Origin: Enterococcus hulanensis
GTDB lineage: Bacteria; Bacillota; Bacilli; Lactobacillales; Enterococcaceae
Assembly (NCBI RefSeq): GCF_005405485.1
Contig: NZ_BJED01000020.1
Location: 22,857-86,856 of the forward strand
Direction of reading: 5' to 3'
Length of the DNA stretch: 64,000 bases
Shown piece by piece: positions 19,666 through 28,967 of this stretch (positions within the stretch are counted from its first letter, which is position 1; each line of letters opens with the position of its first letter). The notes beneath the pieces were generated by a model. The model was not told the origin of the DNA, did no database searches, and saw only the letters and a program-made list of their open reading frames with translations. Position numbers and translations under genes: made by a program.

Positions 19666-22269
19666 ATGAATATCGAAAAAATGACGACAACTTTACAAGA
19701 GACGATCGCAGAAGCACAGCAGATCGCGGTAACAAGACATCATCAAGAAATCGATATCGCCCATGTGTGGAAGATTTTTTTACAGCCAAATCATTTTGGC
19801 CGAAATTTTTATACGGATGCTGGGATTGATGTTGACCAATTTGAACGGGAAGTAGATAAGGCCTTGGATGAATATCCTACCATCAGCGGCGGCAACGTTC
19901 AGTATGGGCAAAACCTTAGCCAAAATCTCTTTAACCTGTTAAACGAAGCAGATAAATTACGTGAAAAATTTCAAGATGATTTCTTATCAACGGAAATCGT
20001 CATCTTAGCGTTGATGAAATTAAAAAATTATTCCTTGACGAAATATTTGAACCAGCAAGGCTTGAATGAAAAAGAAGTACAAAAAAATATTGAAGAAATG
20101 CGAGGAGGGGATCGGGTGACCTCACAAAATCAAGAAGAAACTTATAAAGCATTAGAAAAATATGGCGTTGATTTAGTTCAGCAAGTCAAAAACGGTAAGC
20201 AAGATCCAATTATCGGCCGTGATGAAGAAATTCGCGACGTGATCCGGATACTTTCACGTAAAACAAAGAATAACCCAGTGTTAATCGGTGAACCCGGTGT
20301 TGGTAAGACGGCCATCGTAGAAGGACTGGCCCAACGGATCGTGCGTAAAGATGTGCCTGAAAACCTCAAAGATAAGACAGTTTTCTCATTGGACATGGGC
20401 TCGTTGATTGCCGGTGCGAAATTCCGCGGCGAGTTTGAGGAACGCTTGAAGGCAGTATTGAAAGAAGTCAAAAAATCGGACGGTAGAATTTTGCTGTTTA
20501 TCGATGAGATTCATAATATTGTCGGAGCAGGAAAAACAGAAGGCAGCATGGATGCTGGAAATATTCTAAAACCCATGCTGGCTCGCGGTGAACTGCACTT
20601 GATCGGCGCAACGACGCTCGACGAATATCGTCAATACATGGAAAAGGATAAGGCCTTAGAACGCCGCTTCCAAAAAGTATTAGTCAAGGAACCAACAGTT
20701 GAGGATACGATCAGTATTTTACGTGGATTGAAGGAACGTTTTGAAATCCATCACGGTGTCAATATTCACGACAACGCTTTGGTGGCCGCTGCAACACTGT
20801 CTGATCGTTATATCACCGATCGTTTCTTACCAGATAAAGCGATCGACCTAGTCGATGAAGCCAGTGCCAGCATCCGAGTGGAAATGAACTCGATGCCGAC
20901 TGAGCTTGACCAAGTAACTCGTCGTTTGATGCAGCTGGAAATCGAAGAAGCAGCCTTGAAAAAAGAAAGCGACGACGCAAGTAAAAAACGCCTAGAAAAT
21001 CTGCAAGAAGAATTAGCAGATCTGCGGGAAGAAACCAATGCGATGAAATTGCAATGGGAAACCGAAAAAGAAGAAGTTAATGTGGTTTCTAATAAGCGGG
21101 CCGAAATCGATCAGGCCAAGCACGAATTAGAAGATGCTGAAAACAACTACGATTTAGAACGCGCTGCGGTTCTTCGTCATGGAACGATTCCAAATTTAGA
21201 AAAAGAACTAGCTGAATTGGAAGAAAAGAATCAAAAGAATGACATCAAGATGGTCCAAGAATCGGTGACTGAAAATGAAATTGCTCAAGTTGTCGGCCGT
21301 TTAACTGGAATTCCTGTAACCAAATTAGTCGAGGGTGAACGAGAAAAACTCTTGAGTCTAAACAGTACGTTGCATAAACGCGTAATCGGTCAAGACGAAG
21401 CGGTGGACGCTGTTAGTGATGCGGTATTACGTTCGCGTGCGGGTCTGCAAGATCCGAACCGTCCGCTAGGTTCTTTCCTATTCTTAGGTCCGACTGGTGT
21501 AGGTAAAACTGAACTTGCCAAAGCACTAGCAGAAAATCTATTTGATTCGGAAGACCACATGGTACGGATCGATATGAGTGAGTACATGGAAAAACATTCA
21601 GTGTCACGACTTGTTGGAGCGCCTCCAGGTTATGTCGGTTATGAAGAGGGCGGACAATTAACCGAAGCTGTTCGTCGCAATCCTTATACGATCATTTTAC
21701 TGGATGAAATTGAAAAGGCCCATCCTGATGTGTTCAATATTTTACTGCAAGTATTAGATGATGGACGTTTAACAGATTCTAAGGGACGTTTAGTTGATTT
21801 CAAAAACACTGTGTTGATCATGACCAGCAATATCGGGTCACAGGTGCTGTTGGATGGAGTGACGGCTGACGGAAAAATCCCCGAAGCTACGAAAGAGCAA
21901 GTTTTAAGTATGCTGCGGGGCCACTTCAAACCAGAATTTTTAAACCGTATCGATGATACGATTCTCTTCACACCGTTAAGCTTAGAGGATGTGAAAGGGA
22001 TCGTTGAGAAAATCGTGCAGCATTTGTCACATCGTTTGGAAGAACAAGAAATTCAATTAGCTATTACGGAAGATGCCAAGAGCTGGATCGCCGAAAAAGC
22101 TTACGAACCGCAATATGGTGCACGACCTCTAAAACGTTTCATCACACGCGAAGTAGAGACGCCGCTAGCGAAAGAAATAATTGCTGGACGTGTCATGCCG
22201 AAAACAAAAGTTTCCATCGAATTATTCGATGATCAATTGGTTTTTCAGAACCAACAATTAGACGCATAA
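19666..22269 (+). CDS. clpB: ATP-dependent chaperone ClpB
   Basis: An 867-residue Hsp100 disaggregase that threads aggregated proteins through its hexamer together with DnaK. The Clp N-domain (about 1-150) precedes AAA-1 with Walker A GEPGVGKT (208-215), a coiled-coil middle domain (about 395-520) rich in Glu and Lys, and AAA-2 with Walker A GPTGVGKT near residue 610 and an arginine-rich D2-small domain. No ClpP-docking tripeptide is evident. GGAGG sits 1 nt before the ATG at 19660 but 7 nt before the ATG at 19666, so the latter is the start. A CtsR operator overlaps the promoter. Confidence 0.97.
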   Translation: MNIEKMTTTLQETIAEAQQIAVTRHHQEIDIAHVWKIFLQPNHFGRNFYTDAGIDVDQFEREVDKALDEYPTISGGNVQYGQNLSQNLFNLLNEADKLREKFQDDFLSTEIVILALMKLKNYSLTKYLNQQGLNEKEVQKNIEEMRGGDRVTSQNQEETYKALEKYGVDLVQQVKNGKQDPIIGRDEEIRDVIRILSRKTKNNPVLIGEPGVGKTAIVEGLAQRIVRKDVPENLKDKTVFSLDMGSLIAGAKFRGEFEERLKAVLKEVKKSDGRILLFIDEIHNIVGAGKTEGSMDAGNILKPMLARGELHLIGATTLDEYRQYMEKDKALERRFQKVLVKEPTVEDTISILRGLKERFEIHHGVNIHDNALVAAATLSDRYITDRFLPDKAIDLVDEASASIRVEMNSMPTELDQVTRRLMQLEIEEAALKKESDDASKKRLENLQEELADLREETNAMKLQWETEKEEVNVVSNKRAEIDQAKHELEDAENNYDLERAAVLRHGTIPNLEKELAELEEKNQKNDIKMVQESVTENEIAQVVGRLTGIPVTKLVEGEREKLLSLNSTLHKRVIGQDEAVDAVSDAVLRSRAGLQDPNRPLGSFLFLGPTGVGKTELAKALAENLFDSEDHMVRIDMSEYMEKHSVSRLVGAPPGYVGYEEGGQLTEAVRRNPYTIILLDEIEKAHPDVFNILLQVLDDGRLTDSKGRLVDFKNTVLIMTSNIGSQVLLDGVTADGKIPEATKEQVLSMLRGHFKPEFLNRIDDTILFTPLSLEDVKGIVEKIVQHLSHRLEEQEIQLAITEDAKSWIAEKAYEPQYGARPLKRFITREVETPLAKEIIAGRVMPKTKVSIELFDDQLVFQNQQLDA

Positions 22270-22305
22270 AATAATTATGTAAACAAAATATAATTAGAAA
22301 TTAAA

Positions 22306-22349
22306 GAGTGAAACAGCAGAAGCATTTTTTCTGCTGTTTCACTTTTTTA
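22306..22349 (+). terminator. Rho-independent terminator of clpB
   Basis: A 14-bp stem, AGTGAAACAGCAGA with TCTGCTGTTTCACT, is followed by T6. Confidence 0.92.
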
Positions 22350-22473
22350 CAAAATTATCGCAGTTAATAAGCTAGATACAAAAAAATCAAGTAGTTTAAA
22401 AGCGAAACATAACAACTTTTTCATTACGCATGTTACGAAGTAATGACAAATTAGTGAATTTGTGGGATTTAAA

Positions 22474-22502
22474 TTGTTTGTTAATTGTTCTTGGATTATA
22501 CT
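22474..22502 (+). promoter_or_regulatory. Predicted promoter of the GH73/LysM gene
   Basis: TTGTTT (22474-22479) and TATACT (22497-22502) are separated by 17 bp, about 52 bp before the ATG. Confidence 0.55.
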
Positions 22503-22554
22503 TTTAAAGTAATTAAAAATGGAGAGCTCTGTAAAGGTTTCTTGGAGGTATAGA

Positions 22555-23424
22555 ATGAACCAATTTAAAACCCGCATTGAAAAGTACAATTATATAAAAG
22601 CACAGCAAAAAGAAAAACGGCTGAAAACAGCAAAAAGAACAGTTCCTTTGTTAGGAACTGCGATGATCCTTTCACCCGCTGTTTTAAACATGAACACTGT
22701 AAAAGCCAACGCAGCTGAAACTGGTCAAGTTCAAAATCAATCCGCCTTCATCGAGCAATTAGGTGCTTCGGCGATGCAGGTCTCAGCATCAAGCGATCTT
22801 TATGCATCAATCATGGTGGCCCAAGCTTTGGTTGAAACCGGCTTTGGTACTTCTACCTTATCTGCTGCACCTTATTACAATTTATTTGGGGTAAAAGAAT
22901 ATAGCGGCGGACCATCAGTAACCATGAGTACACAAGAATATTTAAATGGGCAATGGGTAACAATGAATGAACCATTCGCTGTTTACAGCAGTTATGCTGA
23001 ATCATTCCAAGCTCATGCCAGCTTATTAGCCAGCTCTTATTATGCAGGCGCGTGGAAAAGCCACACAAATAGTTACCAAGATGCGGCAGTTTATTTAACT
23101 GGTCGTTATGCAACAGACCCTAGCTATGCCAGCAAATTGATCTCATTGATCCAAAGCTACAATCTGACCCGCTTTGACACACCGGGAGCAGGCACAGCGG
23201 TTCAGACAACGGATCAAACCCAGACTGCAGCTGATCAAGGAGTACAGCAGGCTACTCAAACGACATCTTCATCACAAGCGAGCGGTCAATCTTATACTGT
23301 TCAATCTGGTGACTCAATCTGGGGGATTGCTGAAAAATTCGGTATCAGTGTCGATCAATTATTGGCGGACAATGGTTGGACTACTGATTCAACAATCATG
23401 CCAGGCGACACTATTGTCATTTAA
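22555..23424 (+). CDS. Secreted GH73 N-acetylglucosaminidase with LysM domain
   Basis: A 289-residue secreted peptidoglycan hydrolase. It has a long basic N-region, a hydrophobic core near residues 30-45 and a likely signal peptidase site after ANA (about residue 54). The glucosaminidase (GH73) domain spans about 62-205 with the catalytic-region motif ALVETGFGTS (Glu94) and the family segment YYNLFGVKEY. A Thr/Gln/Ser-rich linker (about 208-245) leads to one C-terminal LysM (about 246-289, YTVQSGDSIWGIAEKFGIS) that binds cell wall. GGAGG is 7 nt before the ATG at 22555; an in-frame ATG at 22519 lacks one. It probably acts in cell separation or wall turnover. Confidence 0.93.
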   Translation: MNQFKTRIEKYNYIKAQQKEKRLKTAKRTVPLLGTAMILSPAVLNMNTVKANAAETGQVQNQSAFIEQLGASAMQVSASSDLYASIMVAQALVETGFGTSTLSAAPYYNLFGVKEYSGGPSVTMSTQEYLNGQWVTMNEPFAVYSSYAESFQAHASLLASSYYAGAWKSHTNSYQDAAVYLTGRYATDPSYASKLISLIQSYNLTRFDTPGAGTAVQTTDQTQTAADQGVQQATQTTSSSQASGQSYTVQSGDSIWGIAEKFGISVDQLLADNGWTTDSTIMPGDTIVI

Positions 23425-23430
23425 CTTCTA

Positions 23431-23458
23431 AAAATGGAGCAATCTGCTCCATTTTTTT
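23431..23458 (+). terminator. Rho-independent terminator of the GH73 gene
   Basis: AAAATGGAGC pairs with GCTCCATTTT over a 5-nt loop, followed by more T residues. Confidence 0.92.
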
Positions 23459-23493
23459 GTCGATTTAATTTCTCGTAAATGCTAGGGACACTT

Positions 23494-23520
23494 TTAGATT
23501 GATCTAAGAATTGGTATAAT
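23494..23520 (+). promoter_or_regulatory. cysK promoter region with internal palindrome
   Basis: A TATAAT -10 is at 23515-23520. The perfect palindrome TTAGAT-TG-ATCTAA (23494-23507) lies just upstream of it, roughly between -35 and -10, where a repressor could bind. No regulator is identified. Confidence 0.45.
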
Positions 23521-23649
23521 AAGTATAGAGGTTCGTTGATTGAACCTTAAGAAAATGTCTGTATAGAGCTTTTAAAGTCGAAATTCTCGCATCTTTTCTT
23601 ATTATTCGTTAAGATAACTTACATAAGGTAAGAAATGGAGCGAGGAAAA

Positions 23650-24579
23650 ATGACAAAAATTTATAATTCGATTTTGGATACAATTGGCGAGACACCTATC
23701 GTAAAACTGAGACACATGACAACCGACGAGATGGCGCAAATTTATGTTAAGGTAGAATCATTTAATCCTGGCGGCAGTGTTAAAGACCGAATCGCATTGA
23801 GAATGATTGAAGACGCAGAAAAAAGTGGTAAGCTAAAAGCTGGAATGACAATTATAGAACCAACTTCTGGTAATACTGGAATTGGTCTAGCAATGGTTGG
23901 CGCAGCAAAAGGTTATCCTGTCACTTTAGTAATGCCGGAAACGATGAGTATTGAACGTCGCAAGTTGATGCAAGCTTATGGTGCCAATTTAGTTTTAACG
24001 CCCGGATCAGAGGGGATGAAGGGCGCGATCGCAAAAGCGAAAGAACTAGCAGATGAAAATGGTTGGTTCGTTCCAGCACAGTTTGACAATCCAGCAAATC
24101 CCAAAGTTCATGAAGAAACAACGGCTAAAGAGATCGTTAACGCCTTTGAAAAAAATGAATTGGATGCATTTGTTGCAGGTGTAGGTACTGGCGGTACTAT
24201 CACAGGTGTTGGAAATGAATTAAAGCGGATGTATTCAAACATCAAGATTTACGCGGTGGAACCAGAAGAATCTCCTGTTTTAGAAGGCGGACAATCAGGT
24301 CCTCACAAAATCCAAGGAATTGGTGCGGGATTTGTTCCAAGTATTTTAAATACAGAGATCTATGATGAGGTTTTACCAGTAAACAGCAGTGATGCAATGG
24401 AAACGGCTAGAGAAATCGCGAAAAAAGAAGGGATTCTAGTAGGTGTATCTTCAGGTGCGGCATTGTTTGCAGCGTTGAAGGTAGCAAAAGAAATGAGTCC
24501 TGATCAGAAAGTATTGGTTTTATTACCGGATAATGGCGAACGCTATCTATCGACCGAATTATTTGAATTTAACCAATAA
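23650..24579 (+). CDS. cysK: Cysteine synthase A (O-acetylserine sulfhydrylase)
   Basis: A 309-residue fold-type II PLP enzyme making cysteine from O-acetylserine and sulfide. The PLP lysine is K45 in [11 protein letters not shown]. The phosphate-binding loop is TSGNTGIG (near 72), and GTGGTITG (near 180) and the C-terminal [11 protein letters not shown] motif are present. The in-frame ATG at 23635 precedes the GAGGA ribosome site, so the start is 23650. It is preceded by its own TATAAT and no terminator lies before perR. Confidence 0.94.
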   Translation: MTKIYNSILDTIGETPIVKLRHMTTDEMAQIYVKVESFNPGGSVKDRIALRMIEDAEKSGKLKAGMTIIEPTSGNTGIGLAMVGAAKGYPVTLVMPETMSIERRKLMQAYGANLVLTPGSEGMKGAIAKAKELADENGWFVPAQFDNPANPKVHEETTAKEIVNAFEKNELDAFVAGVGTGGTITGVGNELKRMYSNIKIYAVEPEESPVLEGGQSGPHKIQGIGAGFVPSILNTEIYDEVLPVNSSDAMETAREIAKKEGILVGVSSGAALFAALKVAKEMSPDQKVLVLLPDNGERYLSTELFEFNQ

Positions 24580-24672
24580 TTTTACAAAAACTTTTAATTT
24601 TTGAATCGAACTAGTATTTCCCCTCAGATAATAGTATCATTTTAATATAGAATCCAATTAGGAGGGGCTTAT

Positions 24673-25110
24673 ATGGTAAATGAGGCAGTCGATAAAGCGG
24701 TCAAGGAATTGAAGGCCGGCGGAGTCCGAATCACGCCACAACGTTATGCCATTTTAGAGTATTTGATCCAGTACCGTAATCATCCAACAGCTGATGAAAT
24801 TTTTCGTTCACTAGAAAGCCGCTTCCCAAATATGAGCGTGGCTACTGTGTACAACAATTTGAGAAAATTTGTTGAGATTGGTATCGTTCAGGAAATGAAT
24901 TATGGTGATGCAGCAAGTCGTTTTGATTTTACGAATCAGCAGCATTATCATGCAATTTGTACTGACTGTGGGAAGATCGTTGACTTTTTCTATCCTGGGC
25001 TGGAAGATGTTGAAATGGCATCTAGTAAATTGACAGGTTATCAGATTAATAAGCATCGCTTAGAAGTATACGGTTTATGTCCAGATTGCCAAAAAAAAGC
25101 TGAGGAATAA
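24673..25110 (+). CDS. perR: Peroxide-responsive repressor PerR (Fur family)
   Basis: A 145-residue Fur-family metalloregulator. All PerR ligand positions known from B. subtilis are conserved with identical numbering: H37, D85, H91, H93 and D104 for the regulatory metal, and the structural zinc cysteines C96, C99, C136 and C139. D104 (KIVDF) favours PerR over Fur or Zur. It would repress peroxide-defence genes until His oxidation by H2O2. AGGAGGGG precedes the ATG. No convincing PerR box was recognised in its own leader. Confidence 0.95.
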   Translation: MVNEAVDKAVKELKAGGVRITPQRYAILEYLIQYRNHPTADEIFRSLESRFPNMSVATVYNNLRKFVEIGIVQEMNYGDAASRFDFTNQQHYHAICTDCGKIVDFFYPGLEDVEMASSKLTGYQINKHRLEVYGLCPDCQKKAEE

Positions 25111-25127
25111 TTCCTCGGCTTTTTTTG
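25093..25127 (+). terminator. Rho-independent terminator of perR
   Basis: AAAGCTGAGGAA pairs with TTCCTCGGCTTT, followed by T7. It overlaps the last codons of perR. Confidence 0.9.
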
Positions 25128-25364
25128 TTATCATTTAAGATAACAGAAAATCCATTTCAACTAATGAGAGTAATCACATAATTTTATGGCAGCGTTTGCT
25201 GTATTTTTTATTAAAAGAACTTTTTTAAGAGAAGATATAAAACTAAAATGAAAGTATTCTTATCTAATAATGCTGATATAACAGCGTTTTTGGGTATTTT
25301 TTTTTATTTAAATGAAGATGTATTTAAAATAAATGAGATATCAATAACACTTGAGGCATGATCG
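25128..25364. other. A/T-rich intergenic region before ald
   Basis: No ORF with a ribosome site, RNA gene or repeat was recognised here. The stretch is very A/T-rich and includes a T-tract. The ald promoter lies at its right edge. Confidence 0.5.
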
Positions 25365-25392
25365 TTGCTTATAAAAGGCATTGTGATATATT
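25365..25392 (+). promoter_or_regulatory. Predicted promoter of the ald operon
   Basis: TTGCTT (25365-25370) and TATATT (25387-25392) are separated by 16 bp. Confidence 0.5.
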
Positions 25393-25403
25393 AAACTTGT
25401 TCC

Positions 25404-25419
25404 GAAGTTAAAGAACTTC
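25404..25419 (+). promoter_or_regulatory. Inverted repeat in the ald leader, candidate operator
   Basis: A perfect repeat GAAGTT-AAAG-AACTTC lies about 5-20 nt after the predicted transcription start and about 28 bp before the GTG. It lacks a T run, so a protein operator or 5' mRNA hairpin is more likely than a terminator. Confidence 0.5.
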
Positions 25420-25447
25420 AATAATAAATCTATAGGAGTGATTTACA

Positions 25448-26557
25448 GTGAAAATTGGCGTAATTAAAGATCCAAAACAAGGTGAGGCACGTGTAGGCAT
25501 GACACCTGAAAACGTAAAGATTTTAGTAGAAGCAGGAAATGAAGTATTAGTGGACGATAATGCTGGTGCAGGTTCAGGCTTTACTAATGAACAATATATT
25601 GAAGCAGGCGGTAAAATTGTCGATACAGATACTGCATGGACTGCAGAACTGATCGTGAAAGTTAAAGAACCAATGGAAAGCGAATATCACTATTTCAAAA
25701 AAGGACAAATCATTTGGGGCTTCTTGCATTTAGCCGCCAATAAAGCCTGCGTTGAAAAAATGATGGAAGTTGGCGTAACGGCTTTATCAGGCGAAAATAT
25801 TTCAATCAACGGTGTTTTAGAATTATTGAAACCAATGAGCGCGATCGCTGGACGCCGTGCAGTAAACTTAGGACAATATTATTTAGAAAAACAACACGGT
25901 GGTGAAGGAATTCTACTTCCGGGTATCGATGGTGTTGAAGCTGGAACGGTTGTCATTTTAGGCGGCGGTAATGCGGCTGAAAATGCAGCAGATATGGCTG
26001 TTGGTATTGGTTGCCACGTAATTATTCTTGAAGTGAACGAAAACCGTATCAAACAATTGCAAGATCGCTACAAAGATCATAACGTGGATGTACTTGTTTC
26101 AAATACAGAAAACTTAGCAGAAAAAATCAAAGAAGCTGATGTATTTATTTCAACTGTCTTGATTCCAGGAGCTAAACCACCCAAATTAGTTAAAGAATAC
26201 ATGGTTGAATCAATGAAACCGGGTTCTGTAATCGTTGATATCGCGATCGACCAAGGTGGTACGGTTGAAACAATCGACAAACCAACGAACCATGCAGATC
26301 CTGTATTTACTAAACATGGAGTTATCCATTATGCGGTTCCAAATATGCCAGGCGCAACACCAAGAACAGCAACGATCGCATTAGCTAAAGGAAATATCTC
26401 ATTCCTTAAAGATGTTAGCGTGAAAGGTTTGGAAGATGCCTTGAAATCTGATGAATCACTATTATCAGGTTTGAGTGTTTACAACGGAAAAGTCGTTTCT
26501 AAAGCTTTAGCAGATTCAATCGATGTTACTTATACCGAGGTAGGAGATGTTCTGTAA
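25448..26557 (+). CDS. ald: Alanine dehydrogenase
   Basis: A 369-residue NAD-dependent enzyme interconverting L-alanine with pyruvate and ammonia. The N-terminal domain begins MKIGVIKDPKQGEARVGMTP, and the Rossmann loop VVILGGGNAAENAADMAVGIG is at about residues 167-187. GTG start with AGGAGTG upstream. Its TAA overlaps the ATG of the next gene by one base, so the pair is translationally coupled. With the threonine dehydratase it would deaminate amino acids to 2-oxo acids. Confidence 0.95.
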   Translation: MKIGVIKDPKQGEARVGMTPENVKILVEAGNEVLVDDNAGAGSGFTNEQYIEAGGKIVDTDTAWTAELIVKVKEPMESEYHYFKKGQIIWGFLHLAANKACVEKMMEVGVTALSGENISINGVLELLKPMSAIAGRRAVNLGQYYLEKQHGGEGILLPGIDGVEAGTVVILGGGNAAENAADMAVGIGCHVIILEVNENRIKQLQDRYKDHNVDVLVSNTENLAEKIKEADVFISTVLIPGAKPPKLVKEYMVESMKPGSVIVDIAIDQGGTVETIDKPTNHADPVFTKHGVIHYAVPNMPGATPRTATIALAKGNISFLKDVSVKGLEDALKSDESLLSGLSVYNGKVVSKALADSIDVTYTEVGDVL

Positions 26558-27564
26558 TGACTGATACAATGACAAAGTTGCCTGTATCTATTGAAGATAT
26601 TCATGAAGCCAAGAATGTTGTAAAACAATACGGCCGTGTAACACCATTGATCCAATCAATGTTTCTAACTGCCAAAACCGGCGGTCAAGTATTCATGAAG
26701 TTGGAAAATATGCAATTGACTGGTTCATTTAAATTCCGAGGCGCATTTAACAAAATCGCTCACTTAACTAAAGCGGAAAAAGATAAAGGGGTTATCGCTG
26801 TTTCTGCTGGTAACCACGCACAAGGAGTTGCTTTGACTTCTAAACTATTAGGAATCCAAAGCACGATCGTCATGCCGGAAACTGCACCTAAAGCAAAGGT
26901 TGAAGCAACGGAAGGCTATGGTTCAAAAGTAATCTTGCACGGCGCTGGTTTTGATGATGCAAAAGCTTATTGCGAAAAGATCGTTGAAGAAACTGGTGTG
27001 ACCTACATTCCACCTTATGATGATGAGTTCGTAATGGCAGGACAAGGAACGATCGGTCTTGAAATTCTAGATTCAATCTGGGATGTTGATACTGTGATCG
27101 TGCCAGTCGGCGGTGGTGGATTGATCGCTGGTATTGCAGTCGCAATGAAAACATTTAACCCAAATATCAACATTATCGGTGTCCAAGCAGACAATATTCA
27201 TGGAATGACCGCTTCTTTCCGCGCTGGTCATAAAGTAGGATATAAAAAAGCTGCGACGATCGCTGATGGCTGTGCGGTAGAGTTCCCAGGGAATCTTACC
27301 TTTGAAGTTGTCGAAGAATTAGTAGATGATATGGTAACTGTCTCTGAACAAGAGATCGAACTTGCGATGAAGGATTTGATTCAACGGACAAAAATCGTCG
27401 TTGAAGGGGCTGGCGCTTTGGCTACAGCAGCGATTCTCTCAGGTAAAGTGGATAAATATGTGAACGGTAAAAAAGTTGTTGCTGTCGTATCCGGCGGAAA
27501 CGTTGACTTGAACCGCATCACTGATGTTATCGGACACTTCTCAGTAGCAAATGAATTAAAATAG
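26557..27564 (+). CDS. Threonine ammonia-lyase (catabolic type)
   Basis: A 335-residue fold-type II PLP enzyme that deaminates threonine to 2-oxobutanoate, with likely serine activity as well. The PLP lysine is K59 in TGSFKFRGA; the glycine loop VGGGGLIAG is near residue 188. No C-terminal ACT/regulatory domain is present, so it resembles catabolic TdcB more than biosynthetic IlvA of long form. It starts on the last base of the ald stop (TAATG). The neighbouring alanine dehydrogenase supports amino-acid catabolism rather than isoleucine synthesis, but a short IlvA cannot be excluded. Confidence 0.9.
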   Translation: MTDTMTKLPVSIEDIHEAKNVVKQYGRVTPLIQSMFLTAKTGGQVFMKLENMQLTGSFKFRGAFNKIAHLTKAEKDKGVIAVSAGNHAQGVALTSKLLGIQSTIVMPETAPKAKVEATEGYGSKVILHGAGFDDAKAYCEKIVEETGVTYIPPYDDEFVMAGQGTIGLEILDSIWDVDTVIVPVGGGGLIAGIAVAMKTFNPNINIIGVQADNIHGMTASFRAGHKVGYKKAATIADGCAVEFPGNLTFEVVEELVDDMVTVSEQEIELAMKDLIQRTKIVVEGAGALATAAILSGKVDKYVNGKKVVAVVSGGNVDLNRITDVIGHFSVANELK

Positions 27565-27574
27565 ATCAGCAAAA

Positions 27575-27608
27575 AGAAGTAACGGCAGCTGTCGTTACTT
27601 CTTTTTTA
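27575..27608 (+). terminator. Bidirectional terminator between the ald operon and corA-like gene
   Basis: GAAGTAACGGCAG pairs with CTGTCGTTACTTC (one G-T pair), followed by T6. On the minus strand the same hairpin is followed by T5, so it can also end the convergent corA-like gene. Confidence 0.9.
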
Positions 27609-27631
27609 TGGATTGAATTCGAAAAATCATT

Positions 27632-28549
27632 TTATGCATCGTAATCTTTTTTAAATAGATAAATCCCGCTTACGATGGAGACAAGCAACGCCAATAGAAC
27701 GACCATGATCGAGCCAATCTCCGAATCGCGCCATAGCAGCCCACCTGTGTTAATCCCCCATAGACTGAAAATCAAAGTCGGCAACGCCAGTAAAAGAGAG
27801 GCAGTATTAAGAAATTTCATCAATTGATTCAACCGATTGTCCATCATACTGTCAATCAAGCCGCTGATGGAGCTTAACATCTCACGATAAATTTGGACCG
27901 AGGTAGTCGCTTGTTTTGTTTGCAGTTCAATCTCGATCGCTAAATCTCGATCCGAAGCAACTAAGCTAGAATCTAAAAGATGGGTGATCGTCTTACGTTG
28001 TTCCTTTAAGAGATTATCGATGTAGACTAAATTTTTTTCAGTGTGGGTGGTTTTTTCTAAAATATTTTTATTAGAGCCGTTTGATGTACCTTGGCTGATC
28101 ACTTCAATTGTTTCTCGCTGTTTTTTTAAAAAAATCAGATAATGTTCATTGATAATTTGCAAAGTATGCAGGATCAAGCCTGCTTTAGTAAAAATTTCTG
28201 ATTTGTAATTATCTAAAACCTCATCAATCAACGGGCTCTCGCTCACGGTAATCAAAACATCCTGTGTTAGGAAAACTGTAACGGCCGAGGATCGTGACTC
28301 TGGTTCATCAATGGAGTCAATGTTGATAAAGAGCATTAGACAATGCGGTTTTTCATCTTCGGTTTGATATTTCTTGAAAAAGGAGACATGGGAATATTTT
28401 TCTCCGAGGGAAAAGAAATTTTTGGGTAATTCATAAGCTTCATGTAATTGTTCTTTCTCACGGTCGGTTGGATTGCAGACCGATAACCAATTACCTTCGC
28501 GAATATTTTTTTGTACTCCTTCACTTGAAATAGAAAAGTAATCAATCAA
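27632..28549 (-). CDS. CorA-family divalent cation transporter with GIN motif
   Basis: A 305-residue protein of the 2-TM-GxN family. A long cytoplasmic N-domain with helices is followed by two C-terminal membrane segments (about 240-263 and 274-297). The signature loop reads GIN at residues 265-267, where classical CorA has GMN; GIN is also the form known from the zinc transporter ZntB. The protein may therefore carry Mg2+ or another divalent ion. The start is TTG at 28549, 8 nt after AAGGAGG on the minus strand. It is monocistronic. Confidence 0.88.
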   Translation of the reverse strand: MIDYFSISSEGVQKNIREGNWLSVCNPTDREKEQLHEAYELPKNFFSLGEKYSHVSFFKKYQTEDEKPHCLMLFINIDSIDEPESRSSAVTVFLTQDVLITVSESPLIDEVLDNYKSEIFTKAGLILHTLQIINEHYLIFLKKQRETIEVISQGTSNGSNKNILEKTTHTEKNLVYIDNLLKEQRKTITHLLDSSLVASDRDLAIEIELQTKQATTSVQIYREMLSSISGLIDSMMDNRLNQLMKFLNTASLLLALPTLIFSLWGINTGGLLWRDSEIGSIMVVLLALLVSIVSGIYLFKKDYDA

Positions 28550-28737
28550 CGAAGAAACCTCCTTATCATGTAGTCATGTTTATCTAATCATCTCAAATTG
28601 GCCGATGATTGCCAAATTTTTTGAATCATTAAATTTGTTAACGAGGGATTTCTTCCTATATAATAGGAAGAGCTTTTGATAAAAGTGAGATAATTATTTA
28701 ATTCAGCTATAATTCTTCTCATTTGAAATAATTCTAG

Positions 28738-28765
28738 TTTACAGATAGCCTGTATCTGCTATAAT
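28738..28765 (+). promoter_or_regulatory. Promoter of xpt-pbuX
   Basis: TTTACA (28738-28743) and TATAAT (28760-28765) are separated by 16 bp. The spacer holds an inverted repeat CAGATA-GCCTG-TATCTG (28742-28758). Confidence 0.7.
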
Positions 28766-28784
28766 AGGCTTCATATTTCATAAA

Positions 28785-28808
28785 CTTCAATGAAAATTTT
28801 CATTGAAG
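28785..28808 (+). repeat. Perfect 24-bp palindrome at the 5' end of the xpt leader
   Basis: Two 12-nt arms (CTTCAATGAAAA and its exact complement) meet without a spacer, ending 3 nt before the riboswitch P1 stem. It starts about 12 nt after the predicted transcription start. It could form a cruciform, a protein operator or a 5' mRNA hairpin. Confidence 0.85.
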
Positions 28809-28811
28809 ACC

Positions 28812-28876
28812 ACTTATATATCGTCATAATATGGATGACAGTTTCTACCTTGTGCCGTAAACGCAAGACTATAAGT
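28812..28876 (+). ncRNA. Guanine-specific purine riboswitch (xpt leader)
   Basis: P1 is ACTTAT/ATAAGT, P2 is GTCAT/ATGAC with loop AATATGG, P3 is TTGTG/CGCAA with loop CCGTAAA, and the core has TTTCTACC. The specificity base in GACTAT is C (position 74 in the B. subtilis xpt numbering), so the ligand is guanine/hypoxanthine rather than adenine. It controls xpt-pbuX by termination. Confidence 0.95.
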
Positions 28877-28891
28877 AAAAATCGTACGGTT

Positions 28892-28930
28892 ACGTACCTT
28901 TTTTGCTTTGCAGATAAGGTGCGTTTTTTG
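28892..28930 (+). terminator. Riboswitch expression-platform terminator
   Basis: ACGTACCTT pairs with AAGGTGCGT (one G-T pair) across 15 nt and is followed by T6. An alternative hairpin GTACG-GTTA-CGTAC (about 28884-28897) would use the terminator's 5' arm and could act as antiterminator. Confidence 0.85.
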
Positions 28931-28967
28931 TATTAATCAAAAAACGACAAAAAAGGAGAAGAGTATA

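Noticed and set aside
24601..24672. PerR box in the perR leader
   Set aside because: GATAATAGTATCAT is vaguely similar, but fewer than half of the consensus arm positions match.
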